A DNA stretch of 64,000 nt, taken from the NCBI GenBank assembly GCA_963969495.1, contig OZ018324.1, positions 139,868,355 through 139,932,354 of the forward strand. Reading direction: 5' to 3'. Position numbers and translations under genes: made by a program. Of the stretch, positions 63,801 to 64,000 are shown piece after piece. Source of the DNA: Ceratothoa steindachneri. Taxonomy: Eukaryota; Arthropoda; Malacostraca; Isopoda; Cymothoidae. How positions within the stretch are numbered: position 1 is the stretch's first letter; each line of letters begins with the position of its first letter. The notes below the pieces were generated by a model. The model made no database searches. It saw only the letters and a program-made list of their open reading frames with translations, and was not told the DNA's origin.

Positions 63801-64000
63801 CTTGCATCATGTAGATACACGGCTCCAGTCCCAGACAATATATTTTATGCAATGCTACGCCACCTAGGGAAAGGGGATAAACGCTTCCTCTTAGATATAT
63901 TCAATAAAATATGGATGGAAAATGCCTTCCCAGACACCTGGAGAAGGGCTACAGTTCTAGCTTTCCGGAAACCAGGAAAAGACCCAATTAGTCCCCAAAA
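63796..64000 (+). pseudogene. F2 reverse transcriptase start (second copy), cut by window end
   Basis: In a new frame the text APVPDNIFYAMLRHLGKGDK, then RFLLDIFNKIWMENAFPDTW and RRATVLAFRKPGKDPISPQ is open to the last base. It matches the GPDxIxYxMLxxL......LLxLFNxIWxxGxFPxxWRxAxVLxxxKPGKDPxxPxxYRP start of RT. This frame is intact over 66 codons. It is joined to the endonuclease N-terminus by an internal deletion. The active site would lie beyond the window. Confidence 0.9.

Larger units (their letters stand above)
61660..64000 (+). mobile_element. F2 non-LTR retrotransposon, second copy, running off the window
   Basis: The plus strand has the F2 5' region (GGGGTGACCCCAACCGCTCA at 61936, CTTGTTGGGGTGTTG at 62110), then gag (about 62160-63210), and the endonuclease start (63628-63790). 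It then jumps straight to RT (63800-64000) and continues past the window end. A single deletion of roughly 0.9-1 kb removed the rest of the endonuclease and the linker. The 5' boundary is approximate: the match to the first copy is clear from about 61900, and possible from 61660. Confidence 0.85.

Overview
This window reads as intergenic, repeat-dominated DNA of an animal, most likely an arthropod and perhaps a crustacean. The evidence is the mix of elements: SETMAR-type mariner, at least four RNase H-bearing or Jockey/I-like non-LTR families, an RTE-like LINE, CR1/L2-like tails, Ty3/gypsy fragments, long (TA)n tracts, very short broken reading frames and no operon structure. The taxonomic guess rests on remembered resemblance of the retroelement proteins to arthropod ones and is weak. 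I could not recognise a single host gene, tRNA or rRNA. Every protein similarity I can support belongs to a transposable element, and essentially every copy is broken by stops, frameshifts or deletions.

Layout. 1-6058: a G-rich minisatellite (about 30 bp unit) with a higher-order period of about 1.69 kb. 6172-6858: 5'-truncated mariner. 6880-11020 (minus strand): two copies of one non-LTR family (called F3 here). 11730-11950: a short minisatellite. 12000-16060 (plus): pieces of family F1, namely two tandem 5' monomers, a gag fragment, a 3' tail, and then a separate endonuclease (EN) fragment. 16940-19500 (plus): reverse transcriptase (RT) of a further family, F4. 19905-26400 (minus): the most complete F1 copy, running 5' region, gag, EN, linker, RT, RNase H, Cys/His tail and 3'UTR. 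26780-27670: mariner with both inverted ends but an internal deletion. 29450-30170: RT fragment and polypyrimidine tract. 30690-33215 (minus): nearly full-span RTE-like LINE. 34551-34869: a 145 bp hairpin between two (TA)n tracts. 35050-35380 (minus): solo 5' region resembling family F2. 38490-39175: CR1/L2-like LINE 3' end. 40450-45650 (plus): F2 element across its whole coding span. 45652-46565: gypsy RT/RNase H fragment. 46566-49705: 5'-truncated F1 copy. 49710-55220: AT-rich DNA with little recognisable. 55220-58460: LINE tail and a further LINE, F5. 58800-61250 (minus): gypsy pol. 61660-64000 (plus): second F2 copy, internally deleted and running off the window.

The elements are nested or abutted without spacers in several places (45.65 kb, 46.57 kb, 15.36 kb, 6.1 kb), as expected of a long-lived heterochromatic or intergenic repeat cluster. 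The most informative signals are structural: tandem 5' monomers of F1, a 5' block shared by two families, a conserved 3' hairpin of F1, complementary lesions in two F1 copies, and two mariner copies that independently lost the catalytic core. The F1-F5 names are labels made for this window, not published names.
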